Shown one piece after another: positions 24,625-33,818 of a stretch of 64,000 bases of DNA. This stretch comes from Herbiconiux daphne (GTDB taxonomy: Bacteria > Actinomycetota > Actinomycetes > Actinomycetales > Microbacteriaceae). The DNA is taken from positions 310,001-374,000 of the forward strand of contig NZ_JANLCJ010000002.1 in the NCBI RefSeq assembly GCF_024979295.1, in the 5' to 3' direction. A model generated the notes under the pieces. That model saw only the letters and a list, made by a program, of their open reading frames with translations, was not told where the DNA came from and did not search any database. A program made the position numbers and the translations under genes. The stretch's first letter is position 1; each line of letters opens with the position of its first letter.

Positions 24625-25512
24625 GTGACCGCCAGCGCCCCGCTCCCCTCCGACTCGCTCGCCGCCGCTTCGCTGCCGTCGGTCTCGATCGTCATCCCGG
24701 CCTACAACGAGGAGGCCGGCATCCGGCACTGCCTCGTCGCCGCGATCGAGCAGACCGTGCCCGCGAAAGAGATCATCGTCGTCGACAACAAGTCGACCGA
24801 CGGCACGCGTGCTGCGGTCGAGGCGATGCAGGCCGCGTTCCCCGAGGCGAACATCCGGCTCGTCATCCAAGACGCCGAGCAGGGCATCACGCCCACCCGC
24901 AACGCCGGGTTCAACGCGGCCACCGGCACCGTGATCGGGCGCATCGACGCCGACACCGCGCTGTCGCCCGACTGGGTGGAGCAGGTGCAGAAGGCGTTCT
25001 CGACCGGCGAGTTCGTGGCCGCGAGCGGCCCGGTGGAGTACTACGACATGCCGATGCGTGCTTTCGGGCATCACGCCGACGACACCTTCCGCAAGATCCA
25101 GGTGAAGCTGGCCGGCAAGTACGTCTTCCTTTTCGGCACGAACATGGCCATCACCAAAGAGGCCTGGCTCGCGGTGCGCGACGACGTGTGCCCCGACCGC
25201 GAAGACCTGATGCACGAAGACCTCGACCTGGCCGTGCACCTCGCGCTCAAGGGGCTCAAGGTCGGCTATGTGTCGGCGATGGTGGTGGGCATGTCGGCTC
25301 GCCGGCTCGACTCGTCGCCCAAGGACTACCTCTACTACGTCGAGCGCTTCGAACGCACCTATGCCAAGCACGGCATCCACGACATCCGGTTGCTGGCGCC
25401 GATGGCGGTCTTCCTCGGCATCTATCCGGCGCTGCACGCCGAGCGCCGGCTGCACGAGCACCACACGGCCCAGAGCTGGGGCGGGGTGCCGAAGCCGGCG
25501 GCGGCCGACTAG
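24625..25512 (+). CDS. Family 2 glycosyltransferase
   Basis: 295 residues of a GT-A fold: VSIVIPAYNEEAGIRHCLVA (nucleotide-binding start), EIIVVDNKSTDGT, and GRIDADT as the metal-binding DxD motif, then ACCEPTOR-side region DREDLMHEDLDLAVHL, where the catalytic acid is expected. It uses a nucleotide-sugar donor; acceptor and sugar are unknown. Only weakly hydrophobic segments occur near the C terminus, so it is probably soluble or peripheral. The start is GTG 24625, after AAGGACGACGCC; longer frames are antisense to the GH3 upstream region. It is divergent from the GH3 gene. Confidence 0.88.
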   Translation: MTASAPLPSDSLAAASLPSVSIVIPAYNEEAGIRHCLVAAIEQTVPAKEIIVVDNKSTDGTRAAVEAMQAAFPEANIRLVIQDAEQGITPTRNAGFNAATGTVIGRIDADTALSPDWVEQVQKAFSTGEFVAASGPVEYYDMPMRAFGHHADDTFRKIQVKLAGKYVFLFGTNMAITKEAWLAVRDDVCPDREDLMHEDLDLAVHLALKGLKVGYVSAMVVGMSARRLDSSPKDYLYYVERFERTYAKHGIHDIRLLAPMAVFLGIYPALHAERRLHEHHTAQSWGGVPKPAAAD

Positions 25513-25635
25513 GCCGAGCAGAGCGGGAAACGGTTCGGCGCGCGAGACGGCGTCCGGCCGGAGGGGGCTGACCGAGTCGTCCGCTGGGCGGCACGCCTGA
25601 GCGGCGCCCGGCCCCGGGCCGCCTAGACTCTCGTC

Positions 25636-26490
25636 ATGCCCGTTTCAGCGCTGATCGGGCAGGTCGACGCCCCCGACCTGCAGATCGCGACCTTCAACAT
25701 CCGTCGCCGGATGCCGCCGACCCTGCCGCGCACAGCCGACCAGTGGTCGGCGCGCACCCCGGCCATCGCCGCGTTCCTCAGCACCGAGCGCCCGCACGTG
25801 CTGGGCACCCAGGAGGTGCTACCCGGTCAGGACCGCTTCATCCGCGCCGCGCTCGGCGAAGACTACCGCCGGGTGGGGCACGGCCGCGACGCCGACGGCC
25901 AGGGTGAGGGTTGCCCGCTCTACTACGACGGCACCCGGCTCGAGCTGCTCAGCTGGCACCAGTCGGCGCTCTCCGACACCCCCGAGTCGCCCGGGTCGCA
26001 CTCGTGGGGCAACATGACCCCTCGCGTGCTCGTCGGCGCGGTGCTGCGCGACCGCGTGACGGAGGCCCGCTTCCTCGCGATCAACACCCACTTCGACAAC
26101 GTGTCGCGACGCTCCCGCGTGCTCTCGGCGAGAACGATCCGTCAGCTGGTGGCCGAGCAGTCGCTGCCGGCCGTGATGACGGGCGACCTCAACAGCGGCG
26201 AGGGCACTGCACCGCTCGTCGAACTCTTCGCCGACGGCACGCTCACGGATGCCTGGAGCATCGCTCGTGACCGCCTCACGCCCGAGTGGGGAACGTTTCC
26301 CGACTACGCGGCGCCTCGCCTGGGCCGAAAGCGCATCGACTGGGTCGCGGTGACACCCGACATCGAGGTGCGCCGGGCCGCCATCGACACCCGCCGCCCT
26401 GGCGGGGTGTGGGCATCCGATCACCTGCCGGTGCAGGCGGTCGTGCGCCTGCCGTCGGCCGAGCCGTCAGTCGCGCCGCACGACGTCTAG
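25636..26490 (+). CDS. Endonuclease/exonuclease/phosphatase (EEP) family hydrolase
   Basis: 284 residues. The EEP motifs are in order: LQIATFNIR (Asn near the start), [10 protein letters not shown] (metal-binding Glu), [12 protein letters not shown] (catalytic His), [11 protein letters not shown] (Asp and Asn) and [12 protein letters not shown] (the final Asp-His pair). Similar bacterial proteins cleave phosphodiesters or phosphomonoesters; whether this acts on nucleic acid, phospholipid or another ester cannot be decided. No signal peptide is seen. Its last 24 bases overlap the convergent rluD gene. Confidence 0.88.
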   Translation: MPVSALIGQVDAPDLQIATFNIRRRMPPTLPRTADQWSARTPAIAAFLSTERPHVLGTQEVLPGQDRFIRAALGEDYRRVGHGRDADGQGEGCPLYYDGTRLELLSWHQSALSDTPESPGSHSWGNMTPRVLVGAVLRDRVTEARFLAINTHFDNVSRRSRVLSARTIRQLVAEQSLPAVMTGDLNSGEGTAPLVELFADGTLTDAWSIARDRLTPEWGTFPDYAAPRLGRKRIDWVAVTPDIEVRRAAIDTRRPGGVWASDHLPVQAVVRLPSAEPSVAPHDV

Positions 26491-27387
26491 TGCGTGCTGC
26501 AGGTCGGCCGGGTAGTGGCTCTCGAACGACACGTATTCGCGCGTCTCGGGGTGCACGAACCCGAGTCGCATCGCGTGCAGCCACTGCCTCGTGAGCCCCA
26601 ACCGCGCGGAGAGCTGCGGATCGGCGCCGTACATCGCATCGCCGACACACGGATGCCGCTGGGCCGCCATGTGCACCCGGATCTGATGGGTGCGCCCGGT
26701 CTCGAGGTGGATCTCCAGCAGGGTCGCCGCCCGGAACGCCTCGAGCGTCTCGTAATGCGTCACCGAGGGCTTTCCGCCGGCGGTGACCGCGAACTTCCAG
26801 TCCGACTTCGGATGCCGCCCGATCGGAGCATCGATCGTGCCGGCGAACGGGTCGGGGTGCCCCTGCACGAGCGCGTGATAGATCTTGTCGACCTCGCGGT
26901 CGTGGAAGGCCCGCTTCAGCCAGGTGTAGGCGCTCTCGGTCTTCGCCACGACCGTCAGACCGCTGGTGCCGGCATCCAGCCGGTGCACGATGCCGGCGCG
27001 TTCGGCGGCGCCACTCGTGGCGATGCGGTAGCCGGCGCCTGCCAGGGCTCCGAGCACCGTGGGGCCGTCCCAGCCGACCGACGGATGCGCGGCCACGCCG
27101 ACGGGCTTGTCGACCACGATGATGCTGTCGTCGTCGTAGACCACGTCGAGCTCGGCCACCACCACCGGGATGATGCGGGGCTCTTCGCGAGGCGACCACT
27201 CGACCGAGAGCCAGGTGTCGCTGCGCAGCTTGTCGGACTTGCCGACTGGGCGCCCGTCGACCGTCACCCCGCCTGCGTCGACCACCTCGGCCGCGAACGT
27301 GCGCGAGAAGCCGAGCAGTTTGGCGATGCCCGCGTCGACCCGCGAGCCGTCGAGCCCATCGGGAACCGGCAGCGTGCGTGATTCCAC
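26467..27387 (-). CDS. rluD: Ribosomal large subunit pseudouridine synthase (RluD family)
   Basis: 306 residues. An N-terminal S4-like RNA-binding domain (about 12-65) is followed by the RluA-type catalytic domain with [19 protein letters not shown], whose Asp138 is the expected catalytic residue, and [20 protein letters not shown] near the end. It isomerises uridines of 23S rRNA. The gene lies 4 bases after lspA at the end of the division cluster, the usual order lspA-rluD. Assignment among RluA/C/D subtypes is by context and S4 domain. Confidence 0.93.
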   Translation of the reverse strand: MESRTLPVPDGLDGSRVDAGIAKLLGFSRTFAAEVVDAGGVTVDGRPVGKSDKLRSDTWLSVEWSPREEPRIIPVVVAELDVVYDDDSIIVVDKPVGVAAHPSVGWDGPTVLGALAGAGYRIATSGAAERAGIVHRLDAGTSGLTVVAKTESAYTWLKRAFHDREVDKIYHALVQGHPDPFAGTIDAPIGRHPKSDWKFAVTAGGKPSVTHYETLEAFRAATLLEIHLETGRTHQIRVHMAAQRHPCVGDAMYGADPQLSARLGLTRQWLHAMRLGFVHPETREYVSFESHYPADLQHALDVVRRD

Positions 27388-27391
27388 GTCG

Positions 27392-28027
27392 TCAGCCCTG
27401 CGCGCGGTTGTCGCGGGTGGGCTCGACCGGGTCGGCCGCGTGATCGGACGCGTGCTCGACTGCGCCGTCGGCCGGAGCCTCCTCGACCTCGCCGTCGGCC
27501 GGCGCCGGGGCGGGATCGACGTGGCGCTTCCCGTCGAGGCCGATGCCCCGGATGGTCAGCACGAGGAAGAGCACCATGGCCGCGGTGATCGACACGTCGG
27601 CCAGGTTGAAGATGGCCGGCAGCAGCGGGATGGTGAGGAAGTCGATCACGTGGCCGACGCCGAAGCCCGGTTCGCGGAACAGTCGGTCGATCAGGTTGCC
27701 GATCGTGCCGCCGAGCAGCAGCCCGAACACGGTGGCCCAGGCGAACGACCGGATGCGGCGCGAGAACCAGATGATGAAGACGGTGACGGCCGTGGCCAGG
27801 ATCGAGAAGATCCAGGTGTACGCGTTTCCGATCGAGAAGGCGGCGCCGGAGTTCTTCACAAAGTGAAATTGGATGAGGTCGCCCACGACGGGGACGACCT
27901 CACCCAATTCAAGGTTCTGCACGACCAGAAGCTTGGTGATCTGATCGATGGCGATCGACGCAGCTGCGACGACCACCAGGACGATCAGGACCCGGGGACG
28001 GACTCTCGAGCGCTCGCTATCCGCCAA
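27392..28027 (-). CDS. lspA: Lipoprotein signal peptidase (signal peptidase II)
   Basis: 211 residues with four membrane spans. The catalytic pair of this aspartic protease family is Asp114 in GNLIDRLF and Asp144 in FNLADVSI, and [14 protein letters not shown] is a further conserved block. It removes signal peptides from diacylglyceryl-modified prolipoproteins in the membrane. A 45-residue acidic C-terminal tail rich in Pro, Ala and Asp extends beyond the family core. The start overlaps the wag31 stop by 11 bases. Confidence 0.95.
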   Translation of the reverse strand: MADSERSRVRPRVLIVLVVVAAASIAIDQITKLLVVQNLELGEVVPVVGDLIQFHFVKNSGAAFSIGNAYTWIFSILATAVTVFIIWFSRRIRSFAWATVFGLLLGGTIGNLIDRLFREPGFGVGHVIDFLTIPLLPAIFNLADVSITAAMVLFLVLTIRGIGLDGKRHVDPAPAPADGEVEEAPADGAVEHASDHAADPVEPTRDNRAQG

Positions 28028-28652
28028 AGCCGCTGAAGCTGGACGACGGGCTCTTCTCGTTGTCGACCGACGAGGAGGTCAGGTCTTTGAGCTGGTCTTC
28101 GATGTAGGTCTTGAGACCCGCACGGTAGTCCTTCTCGAAGGTGCGCAGTTCGTCGATGCGGTGCTCGATGCCGGCCTTCTCTTGGTTGAGACGGGCGAGC
28201 TCGTTGCGCTGCTTCGTCTCCGCCTCGGCGATGATGCGTGCCGCGGTGGCGTGACCCTCGGCGATGAGGGCATCGCGCTTCTCGGCACCTTCTTTGACGT
28301 GCTCATCGTGGAGACGACGGGCCAGCTGCAGCAGGTTCGTGGTCGAACCCGTCTCGTCGTCGACGTCGTTGACGGGAGCAGGAGCGGCGGCGACGGGCTC
28401 GGCGACAGGAGCGGGCGCAGGCACCTCGACGACCTCTTCGACGACGGCAGCGGTCTCGACCGGCGCAGCGGCTGCGGGGGCGGAGCCACCGGCGGCGAGC
28501 TGAGCCTTGAGCTCCTCGTTCTCCTGAGTCAGACGGCGAAGCTCCACGACCACCTCGTCGAGGAAGTCATCCACCTCGTCCTGGTCATAACCTTCGCGGA
28601 ACTTGGTCTGAGAAAATCTCTTGTTAACAACATCTTCCGGAGTTAACGCCAT
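28017..28652 (-). CDS. wag31: DivIVA/Wag31 polar growth and cell-division scaffold
   Basis: 211 residues. The conserved DivIVA N terminus MALTPEDVVNKRFSQTKFRE and YDQDEVDDFLDEVV bind membrane and curvature. An Ala/Pro/Val-rich linker (about 52-100) follows, then a long coiled coil (about 105-195, NNLLQLARRLHDEHVKEG-like heptads). In actinobacteria it marks the poles and recruits wall synthesis. The upstream region holds a perfect 7-base-arm palindrome at 28693-28710. Next upstream in the cluster is the YggT gene. Confidence 0.95.
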   Translation of the reverse strand: MALTPEDVVNKRFSQTKFREGYDQDEVDDFLDEVVVELRRLTQENEELKAQLAAGGSAPAAAAPVETAAVVEEVVEVPAPAPVAEPVAAAPAPVNDVDDETGSTTNLLQLARRLHDEHVKEGAEKRDALIAEGHATAARIIAEAETKQRNELARLNQEKAGIEHRIDELRTFEKDYRAGLKTYIEDQLKDLTSSSVDNEKSPSSSFSGFGG

Positions 28653-28692
28653 GGTTTTCCACCCTTATTGCTTTGACAGACAGTGATAACGC

Positions 28693-28710
28693 GTTGCTAA
28701 CCGTAGCAAC
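28693..28710 (-). promoter_or_regulatory. Palindrome in the wag31 promoter region
   Basis: GTTGCTA-ACCG-TAGCAAC, perfect 7-base arms with a 4-base spacer, 41 bases upstream of the wag31 ATG in an AT-richer patch. On the minus strand TTGCTA could be a -35 box with TATCAC downstream, so the palindrome may be an operator over the promoter. A short RNA hairpin is the alternative. Confidence 0.45.
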
Positions 28711-28798
28711 ATTCCCGACAAACGTCCCGTGAACGGAACGAACTCGTGCGGAGCCGTGGTCCCAGGATACATGCGCGGGGTGTGCGCGCCTCAAAAAG

Positions 28799-29104
28799 TC
28801 AGCCCGCCCGGAGGAATCCTGCCACCGAGAGCGCCACGATGACGAGCAGCATGACGATGCTCCAGCCGAAATCGAGTGCGATGGGCCCCACGCGGAGGGG
28901 CGGGATGATCCGGCGGAAGAACTTGATGGGCGGGTCGGTGACCGTGTAGGTCACCTCGGCCAGCACGAGCAGTGCTCCGGACGGCCGCCAGTCGCGACGG
29001 ACCGTCCGGACGAGGTCGAGGATGAACCGACCCCACATCAGGAAGAAGTAAAGGAGCAGAGCGAAATAGACGACGGTCGCGATGATGACGACGAGGGAAC
29101 CCAC
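28799..29104 (-). CDS. YggT family membrane protein
   Basis: 101 residues with two membrane spans, VVIIATVVYFALLLYFFLMW and a C-terminal VMLLVIVALSVAGFL. The conserved loop between them has TYTVTDPPIKFFRRIIPPLR, the family hallmark. YggT proteins are found between sepF and divIVA in many Gram-positive bacteria and are thought to help division or envelope work; the molecular role is not known. The gene sits in that order here. Confidence 0.93.
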   Translation of the reverse strand: MGSLVVIIATVVYFALLLYFFLMWGRFILDLVRTVRRDWRPSGALLVLAEVTYTVTDPPIKFFRRIIPPLRVGPIALDFGWSIVMLLVIVALSVAGFLRAG

Positions 29105-29128
29105 TCAGTAATTATGACGGAACAAAAA

Positions 29129-29611
29129 TTACGACTGGACGAAGAACGAGGATTCCGCTCTCGCCTCGTTGCCGGTCTCGCCCGACACGGAGACGTGCGA
29201 GGGCGAGAGCAGGAAGACCTTGCTGGTGACTCGCTCGATCTTTCCGTAGAGCCCCTGCGAGAGGCCGCCGGCGAAGTCGATCAGGCGGCGCGCATCGGCA
29301 TCCGTCATCTGCGACAGATTGATGATGACCGGGATGCCCTCGCGGAAGTTCTCGGCGATGACCTGAGCGTCTTTGTACTGCTTCGGGTGGACGGTGAGGA
29401 TCTCATTCATTTCAGCAGGAGCCACATTCTTGACGGGCGCGGACTTGCGGAGCGGGGTCACCGGCGCACGGTTGGACGCCTGCGGCTGCGCGGGCGCCGC
29501 TTGGGGGTGAGGGTGGGGCACCGGCGCGACGGGAGCCGCGGGGGCCTCGTATTCGAGTTCTTCATCGGCGAGACCCAGATAAACCATGGTCTTGCGGAGC
29601 GGGTTGGCCAT
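29129..29611 (-). CDS. sepF: Cell division protein SepF
   Basis: 160 residues. The N-terminal [18 protein letters not shown] is the short amphipathic membrane-binding helix, followed by a Pro/Ala/Gln-rich linker (about 20-60) and the SepF core with [39 protein letters not shown] and [14 protein letters not shown]. SepF rings bind the FtsZ C-terminal tail and tether it to the membrane, which matters since no ftsA is present in the cluster. It is next to yggS and ftsZ. Confidence 0.95.
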   Translation of the reverse strand: MANPLRKTMVYLGLADEELEYEAPAAPVAPVPHPHPQAAPAQPQASNRAPVTPLRKSAPVKNVAPAEMNEILTVHPKQYKDAQVIAENFREGIPVIINLSQMTDADARRLIDFAGGLSQGLYGKIERVTSKVFLLSPSHVSVSGETGNEARAESSFFVQS

Positions 29612-29650
29612 GCGAACCTCCGGTAGCAGTTACTTTTCCTAATCCAGAGA

Positions 29651-30358
29651 TTAATCGCGCGGCGGTCGATTTCCCGTGATTGCCGTGCCGATGCGCAGGT
29701 GTGTCGCGCCTTCGGCGATGGCCTCACGGAAGTCGTGGCTCATGCCGGCCGAGATGGCCGTCGCCGACGGCACCACCGACGAGACGACCTCGCCGATGCC
29801 GCGGAGCCGCGCGAACGCGGGCCGCGGATCTTCGCCGAGCGGCGCCACGGCCATCACGCCGAGCAGCCGCAGACCGGATGCCGCGGCGGCGCTCTCGGCG
29901 AGGGCCCGAGCGTCCTCGGGCCGGGCTCCCCCGCGCGCGGGGTCGTCGGTGAGGTTGAACTGCAGGAACACGTCGACGGGTGGGGTCACCTCGGCCAGCT
30001 GGTCGACCAGGGCGACCCGGTCGATCGAGTGGATGACGCTCGCGTACTCGCGCACCTGCCGCGCCTTCTTCGACTGCAGCTGGCCGACGAAGTGCCAGCG
30101 CAGGTCGAGGTCGTCGAGTTCTGCCGCCTTCTCGCGCGCATCTTGGTGCCGGTTCTCACCGAAATCACGGAGGCCGAGGGCATGCAGCTCGCGCACGAGC
30201 GACACCGGATGGAACTTCGTGATCGCGATGAGCGTGATCTCGTCGGACGTGCGGCCGGCCGCGTGCGCGGCATCCGACACCTGGTCGGAGATCCACGCCA
30301 CGCGGTCGGCGAGCGTCGCGTCTGCGCCGGCTGAACTGAGGCCCGGTGCGTCGGTCAC
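29651..30358 (-). CDS. YggS-family pyridoxal-phosphate homeostasis protein
   Basis: 235 residues, alanine-racemase-like barrel without a second domain. Typical pieces are ITLIAITKFHPVSLVREL (Lys in ITK is the PLP-binding residue), LRDFGENRHQDAREKA, LRWHFVGQLQSKKAR and the C-terminal MSHDFREAIAEGATHLRIG. YggS/PLPBP proteins bind PLP and balance vitamin B6 and amino-acid pools, with no known enzymatic turnover. The position after ftsZ and before sepF is the conserved Gram-positive order. Confidence 0.94.
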   Translation of the reverse strand: MTDAPGLSSAGADATLADRVAWISDQVSDAAHAAGRTSDEITLIAITKFHPVSLVRELHALGLRDFGENRHQDAREKAAELDDLDLRWHFVGQLQSKKARQVREYASVIHSIDRVALVDQLAEVTPPVDVFLQFNLTDDPARGGARPEDARALAESAAAASGLRLLGVMAVAPLGEDPRPAFARLRGIGEVVSSVVPSATAISAGMSHDFREAIAEGATHLRIGTAITGNRPPRD

Positions 30359-30371
30359 AACGAGGCGTGCG

Positions 30372-31583
30372 TTACTTCAGGAAGTCGGGAACGTCGAGAT
30401 CGGCGTCGTCGTCTTCTGACGCGGGGTCGAGCGCGACCGCGCCCGTGAGGCCGAGGTCGCTCGTGGGTGCCGACCAGGTCTGCGGCGCGGGAGCGGCTGC
30501 CGGTTCTTCGGCGGGCTCGGCCCGCTGATCACGGCGCAGGGTCGTGGTGGGCTGCGCAGCGCGGGCGAACGGGTCGCTGTCGTCGTTGGCGGCGTAGCTG
30601 CCGCGACGCGACTCGGCCGGGGTGTTGGCGTTGGGCTCGCCGCCGTCGAATCCGGCGGCGATGACGGTGACCCGCACCTCGTCGCCGAGGGTGTCGTCGA
30701 TCACCGCACCGAAGATGATGTTCGCCTCGGGGTGCACGGCGTCTTGCACGAGCTTGGCGGCATCGTTGATCTCGAAGATGCCGAGGTTGGAACCACCCTG
30801 GATCGAGAGCAGCACACCGTGCGCCCCGTCGATCGAGGCTTCGAGCAACGGGCTCGCGACGGCGAGCTCGGCCGCCTTGATGGCACGGTCGGCACCCCGC
30901 GAGGAGCCGATGCCCATGAGCGCGGAACCGGCGCCCTGCATGACCGACTTGACGTCGGCGAAGTCGAGGTTGATGAGGCCGGGGGTGGTGATGAGGTCGG
31001 TGATGCCCTGCACACCGGCGAGCAGCACCTGGTCGGCGGTGGAGAACGCCTCGAGCATGCTGATGCCGCGGTCGCTGATCTCGAGCAGCCGGTCGTTCGG
31101 CACCACGATGAGGGTGTCGACCTCGTTCTTCAGGGTGGCCACGCCGTCTTCGGCCTGGGCCGCGCGGCGCTTGCCCTCGAAGCCGAAGGGCTTCGTGACG
31201 ACACCGATCGTCAGCGCGCCGATCGATTTCGCGATGCGGGCCACGACCGGTGCACCACCGGTTCCGGTGCCGCCGCCCTCACCCGCGGTGACGAACACCA
31301 TGTCGGCGCCCGCGAGCGCCTCTTCGATCTCTTCGGCGTGGTCTTCGGCGGCGCGACGGCCCACCTCGGGGTCGGCGCCGGCGCCGAGCCCTCGGGTGAT
31401 CTCACGACCCACGTCGAGCTTCACGTCGGCGTCGCTCATCAGCAACGCCTGCGCGTCGGTGTTGATGGCGATGAATTCGACTCCGCGAAGACCGAGCTCG
31501 ATCATGCGGTTCACGGCGTTCACGCCGCCGCCGCCGATGCCGACGACCTTGATTACGGCTAGGTAGTTCTGGTTTGACGTCAC
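30372..31583 (-). CDS. ftsZ: Cell division GTPase FtsZ
   Basis: 403 residues. It starts with [20 protein letters not shown], and the tubulin signature [18 protein letters not shown] is intact, along with the T7-region [21 protein letters not shown] variable Ala/Pro/Glu-rich linker (about 325-385) leads to the conserved tail DLDVPDFLK, the docking site for SepF. It polymerises into the Z-ring with GTP. GTG 31583, with GGAGG six bases ahead, is chosen; an ATG at 31616 would add eleven residues not seen in relatives. An AT-rich promoter region lies upstream. Confidence 0.96.
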   Translation of the reverse strand: MTSNQNYLAVIKVVGIGGGGVNAVNRMIELGLRGVEFIAINTDAQALLMSDADVKLDVGREITRGLGAGADPEVGRRAAEDHAEEIEEALAGADMVFVTAGEGGGTGTGGAPVVARIAKSIGALTIGVVTKPFGFEGKRRAAQAEDGVATLKNEVDTLIVVPNDRLLEISDRGISMLEAFSTADQVLLAGVQGITDLITTPGLINLDFADVKSVMQGAGSALMGIGSSRGADRAIKAAELAVASPLLEASIDGAHGVLLSIQGGSNLGIFEINDAAKLVQDAVHPEANIIFGAVIDDTLGDEVRVTVIAAGFDGGEPNANTPAESRRGSYAANDDSDPFARAAQPTTTLRRDQRAEPAEEPAAAPAPQTWSAPTSDLGLTGAVALDPASEDDDADLDVPDFLK

Positions 31584-31761
31584 GTCCGGCCTCCGCTGAA
31601 ACCTCGTAGGGTGCAACCTTAAAGTTCTAGTTGAAAGTTAAAGTTATTCCGAGTATGTATTTCCTAGGAATGAACCTAGGTGACGATCAGTTGGCCGCCC
31701 CGGATAGCGCGCCGCGTGTCGCGATCCGGCACCCCAGGTCGGTGGCCGAGACCGCTCCGAC
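31584..31761 (-). promoter_or_regulatory. ftsZ upstream region with repeated AAAGTT and CCTAGG sites
   Basis: 178 bases between ftsZ and a small membrane-protein gene, markedly AT-richer than the surroundings. AAAGTT (minus strand AACTTT) occurs at 31621, 31634 and 31641, and CCTAGG occurs at 31663 and 31675, 12 bases apart. These are good candidates for ftsZ promoter elements and regulator sites. A probable FtsR activator gene is at 63038 in this window. The boxes themselves were not assigned. Confidence 0.5.
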
Positions 31762-32124
31762 TCACCGCGGATAGAGCCAGACGCCGACGAAGACGAGCAG
31801 CGAGACCCACGCACCCGCCGCGGCAGCCAGGCCGACGCGCTTCCGCGTCGGAGTAGGCGGCCAGAGGTAGGGCAGCGAGAAGGCCACGGTGACGAACGCG
31901 GCGGCCGACGCCAGCACGAGAACTCGGGCCATGTCGCCGATGAGCACCCAGCCCACCACGATCCACACGGCGATCGCCGAGGTGGCAGCGCCGTAGACCA
32001 GCCGCATCCGCCGCACCCGAGCCCGGCGGGTGGCGGCCGAGCGTCGATCCTCCGCGGCGAACGCCGGCGGCGGCGAGGCGTGCGGCGACGGCGACGACGA
32101 CGACGACGACCCTGATCCACTCAT
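31762..32124 (-). CDS. Small two-span membrane protein between ftsQ and ftsZ
   Basis: 120 residues. A Ser/Pro/Arg-rich cytosolic N terminus (1-40) is followed by spans around SAIAVWIVVGWVLIGDMARV, VLASAAAFVTVAFSLPYLW and GLAAAAGAWVSLLVFVGVWL, so two to three membrane segments. I recognise no named family. Position between ftsQ and ftsZ suggests a division-related role, but that is context only. The serine-rich start is encoded by tandem gac/tcg codons (32094-32112). Confidence 0.72.
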   Translation of the reverse strand: MSGSGSSSSSSPSPHASPPPAFAAEDRRSAATRRARVRRMRLVYGAATSAIAVWIVVGWVLIGDMARVLVLASAAAFVTVAFSLPYLWPPTPTRKRVGLAAAAGAWVSLLVFVGVWLYPR

Positions 32125-32177
32125 GACCGTGAGAACCTATCATGACCATGAGGATTTCTCAGCCGACGTACCGCCGG

Positions 32178-33818
32178 TCAGCGCACCACGGGGCTCTGCG
32201 GGCTCGACACGTCGTACTCGACCGGCAGCGAGGGGTCCTGCGTCGCGATCAGGCGCTGCAGGATGCGCGCCTTCAGCTCGGAGTCCTCGGCACTGCCCCA
32301 GACCACCCGCTGGCCGGCGCCGGTGAAGACCATGGTGACGCTGTCGGGAGTGGTGCCGCTGATGCGATCGACCTGCGCGATCAGGTCGTCGGGCAACGAC
32401 ATCAGCACGGCCGCAGCCGCCTCGAAACCGGGGCTGCCGATCTCGGTGCCGGTGAGGTCGAGCACGGGGAACCCGGCGATGCGGTCGGCCTGCTGCTGCA
32501 CGGTCACCCCGGCCGCGTCGATGAGGTTGAATCCCGAGTCGGTCTGCACCTGGGCGACCGGGCGTCGCTCGACCACCCTGATCGCCAGGGTGTCGGGCGG
32601 CCGGGCCTCGACCGAATACGACTCGATCAACGGGAACTGGGCGAGATCGCTCTCGATGGCTCCGTAGTCGACCAGGGCGAGCGGTCGGCCGAGCTGGTCG
32701 TCGAGCGCGCCGGTGACGGCGACGGAGTCGAGACGGCTGGTGCCCTCGATCGCCACGGTGCGCACGGCGAGCAGGGGGGAATAGGCGGCGAGCAGCACCA
32801 CCACCACGAGGGCGGCGACGGCTGCGCCGGCCGTCAGCCACGCGATGCGGCGCCGGCGCGAGCGCTGGGTGAACCGGCGGGCCTCGGCGCGCTCGTAGCG
32901 CCGGCGCTCACGGGTCGCCCGGCGCAGCTGCCTGCGCGCGTCGGCATTCGGGGCCTTCGAGGGCGATGACGTGGCCGAGTGCGATGATCCGGTCGATGTC
33001 GACGTCGATGTCGACGTGCTCGTGCCTCGCGACCCCGCTCCCCCGCCGGGCCTCGGCACCGCGGCCGCGCCGGGTGCGCTCGAGGGCACCCTGGGCGAAC
33101 CGGAGGTCGAGCGGCCGATGGCGCCGGTCGATCCGGCCGAGCTCTTCGCTGTTCCCCGGGCTCCGGATGCCGCCGCCGCGGTCTTGGGGCCACCGGAGCT
33201 GCTCGCTCCCGCCCCCGCCCTCCCCGAAGACGTCATGCCATTCTTCGGGCGGGAACCTCGAGGCAATGGATCGATCGGCGTGGTCTTGGCCTCGCGCAGC
33301 GACGCGCCCGCCGCGGAGGAACCGTCGCGCGGGCCGCGAACGTCGGCGCTGCGATCATCAGCGCTGCGATCATTGGCGCTGCGATCATCGGCGCCGGAAC
33401 CGTCCGCACCGCGATCGCCACGGCCACCGTCACGGCCGCGGCGGGCCGAGGAGTCCCGCACGGCGGCGAGCAGGGATTCCGACCCCTTCGAGCCGAGGTT
33501 CTCGGAGCTGTCGCGGCCGCTACCTCGAGGCGACCTGCCGCGGGCGGAGCCGGCCGACGGAGCGCCGGCGCCCGACCCGGCCGGCGCCGACGGCGCCACG
33601 CTCGACGGACTCGCCGATCGCGACGGGCCCGACGGCACCGACGGACGGGGAGGCACAGCCTGACGCGAAGGCTCGGTCTGACTCGCCGGCTGACTCGCCG
33701 GCACAGCCGGGCTCGTGGGCACCGACGGGCGCCGCCGGCCCTTCGAGCGGGCCGCGGGCTGCGGGTCGGGCTCGGGAGCCGGCGCAGGCGGCGGCGTCAG
33801 GCCCGGCGGCCGCTTCAC
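32178..33818 (-). CDS. ftsQ: Cell division protein FtsQ (DivIB-like) with very long disordered N terminus
   Basis: 546 residues, far longer than usual (about 250-320). Residues 1-300 are Pro/Ser/Arg/Asp-rich low complexity. A basic cluster is followed by the membrane span [20 protein letters not shown], and the periplasmic part is standard: the POTRA domain ([40 protein letters not shown]) and the FtsQ beta domain. FtsQ links the early and late divisome. GTG 33818 overlaps the murC stop as GTGA, supporting the long form; a later start would leave the overlap unexplained. Confidence 0.85.
   Translation of the reverse strand: MKRPPGLTPPPAPAPEPDPQPAARSKGRRRPSVPTSPAVPASQPASQTEPSRQAVPPRPSVPSGPSRSASPSSVAPSAPAGSGAGAPSAGSARGRSPRGSGRDSSENLGSKGSESLLAAVRDSSARRGRDGGRGDRGADGSGADDRSANDRSADDRSADVRGPRDGSSAAGASLREAKTTPIDPLPRGSRPKNGMTSSGRAGAGASSSGGPKTAAAASGARGTAKSSAGSTGAIGRSTSGSPRVPSSAPGAAAVPRPGGGAGSRGTSTSTSTSTSTGSSHSATSSPSKAPNADARRQLRRATRERRRYERAEARRFTQRSRRRRIAWLTAGAAVAALVVVVLLAAYSPLLAVRTVAIEGTSRLDSVAVTGALDDQLGRPLALVDYGAIESDLAQFPLIESYSVEARPPDTLAIRVVERRPVAQVQTDSGFNLIDAAGVTVQQQADRIAGFPVLDLTGTEIGSPGFEAAAAVLMSLPDDLIAQVDRISGTTPDSVTMVFTGAGQRVVWGSAEDSELKARILQRLIATQDPSLPVEYDVSSPQSPVVR
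33335..33400. repeat. 15-bp in-frame repeat inside ftsQ
   Basis: Repeats of the kind gcgctgcgatcatcg run through 33345-33395 with few changes, encoding [15 protein letters not shown] on the minus strand. The period of 15 keeps the frame, so copy number can change without destroying ftsQ. Confidence 0.7.
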
